This document shows positions 63,451 to 64,000 of a DNA stretch of 64,000 nucleotides, piece by piece. The position numbers and the translations under genes were made by a program. The notes beneath the pieces are model-generated. The model was not told the origin of the DNA, did not search any database, and worked only from the letters and a program-made list of their open reading frames with translations. The DNA comes from G963662655 sp963665015. GTDB lineage: Bacteria; Cloacimonadota; Cloacimonadia; Cloacimonadales; JAIOQZ01. The stretch spans positions 372,001-436,000 of the forward strand of contig CAXXSY010000004.1 of NCBI GenBank assembly GCA_963665015.2, in the 5' to 3' direction. Position 1 is the first letter of the stretch, and every line of letters begins with the position of its first letter.

Positions 63451-63999
63451 CTACCACTCGAAATCGGGGTCGTACATGATATCGCCGTAGCCCCACTTCG
63501 AGATGCCTTCTTCTTCGTTGACCATCCGGATGAACAAGCGGTGCAAACCGGGCGTCAGATCGTATTCGTCCATGCGAAGACCCTTCAGGTAGTCTCCGGG
63601 ATGGAGCGGTCCGCTTGATACTGTAATGAAGTCCGAAAAATATTGATTGTAAAGGACGATGTCGGTATCGAGATCGACATAGGTTGGATTACAAATGTAA
63701 AATGTCGAATAACCTGAGCACGGATTCGGGTATGCAAGAAAACGATAGTCTTCGCTTGTCTCGGACGAGTCGTAATCATGAACGATCCAGTCGCGAGTAT
63801 CTTCCTCATCCTCGAGCATTCCGTAGTTGTTCATGCAGTTATAGCCAGAGAAATCACCGATAAAGACCTGGAAATCGATGCTGTCGATGGTTGCCCATTC
63901 GCTTACGGGTTCCGTGGAAGAATCGGAATCCGATTCGCAGCCCGTCATGACGAGCAGCGCGATGCAGGCTACCAGAATGTATGTCGTTATCAGTCTCAT
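63451..63999 (-). CDS. Putative lipoprotein of unknown function
   Basis: 182 residues; ATG at 63999, one base from the window end, so its upstream signals are not visible. Lipobox LLVMTGC (Cys21) with a Ser/Asp/Glu-rich linker. The body is beta-rich and contains FLAYPNPCSGYSTFYIC, which echoes the YPNP start of the sorting domain seen elsewhere, followed by LHPGDYLKGL and LTPGLHRLFIRMV strands. Not recognised otherwise. Confidence 0.7.
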   Translation of the reverse strand: MRLITTYILVACIALLVMTGCESDSDSSTEPVSEWATIDSIDFQVFIGDFSGYNCMNNYGMLEDEEDTRDWIVHDYDSSETSEDYRFLAYPNPCSGYSTFYICNPTYVDLDTDIVLYNQYFSDFITVSSGPLHPGDYLKGLRMDEYDLTPGLHRLFIRMVNEEEGISKWGYGDIMYDPDFEW

Positions 64000-64000
64000 C

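Overview
The window looks like one contig of an uncultured, probably anaerobic bacterium of the FCB superphylum (a Cloacimonetes-, Zixibacteria- or KSB1-like lineage; exact phylum not resolvable by eye). The evidence is: six large secreted proteins ending in the YPNPFNP...GQ(x)V/I...GVY...(K/R) C-terminal sorting/FlgD-like domain typical of that group; a short primary-type sigma factor without region 1.1; anaerobic ribonucleotide reductase (NrdD/NrdG) as the only RNR here; FeoB; and phosphate butyryltransferase. No tRNA, rRNA, CRISPR array or intact transposase was seen.

Layout. 1-3062 (+): a 5'-truncated TPR protein and an asparagine-synthetase-like protein without the glutaminase cysteine. 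3059-8614 (-): a compact housekeeping run, in transcription order smpB, acyP, a LysM/M23 endopeptidase, a MerR regulator, a sigma-70 factor, ptb, rlmH and a GNAT acetyltransferase. 8684-12542 (-): a secreted protein and an MscS-type channel. 12793-25000: a DUF4143-type ATPase, a secreted Trp-repeat protein, a TetR-regulator/lipoprotein pair with a convincing autoregulated promoter, a beta-helix/lamin-tail protein, a subtilase and a beta-propeller protein. 25372-29763 (+): mtnA, a barrel-like outer-membrane candidate, a DUF362 ferredoxin, an MBL-fold hydrolase and FtsB/DivIC. 29941-35730: a giant 1929-residue secreted protein with an internal duplication. 36425-40897: gyrB-gyrA.

40989-42452 (-) is an AT-rich island between the gyrA terminator and the nrd genes. 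It holds three translationally coupled genes under one promoter: a HEPN-like protein, an unknown protein and a SecB-like chaperone. I read it as a candidate toxin-antitoxin-chaperone (TAC-like) or defence module, the most interesting system in the window. It is followed by an unknown small gene, nrdG and nrdD, a metallophosphoesterase, a possible structured RNA near 47.1 kb, two coupled secreted proteins (beta-helix; polysaccharide-deacetylase-like), a hybrid histidine kinase, an EamA transporter, Fur-regulated feoB, a tricorn-type protease, gpmA, and a C39-peptidase/PA2779-like cluster.

Intergenic regions carry several families of palindromic elements. The most striking is a 128-163 nt nested-stem element present three times (54.8, 61.7 and 62.0 kb). 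Its stems differ in sequence between versions but stay complementary, and its terminal loop is conserved, which suggests a selected RNA or single-stranded-DNA fold. Others are a 124-bp element with 26-bp perfect terminal inverted repeats, a 115-bp inverted-repeat element overlapping the feoB stop, and a 307-bp tandem duplication that includes the 3' end of the C39 peptidase gene. All calls come from reading the sequence; no database search was possible.
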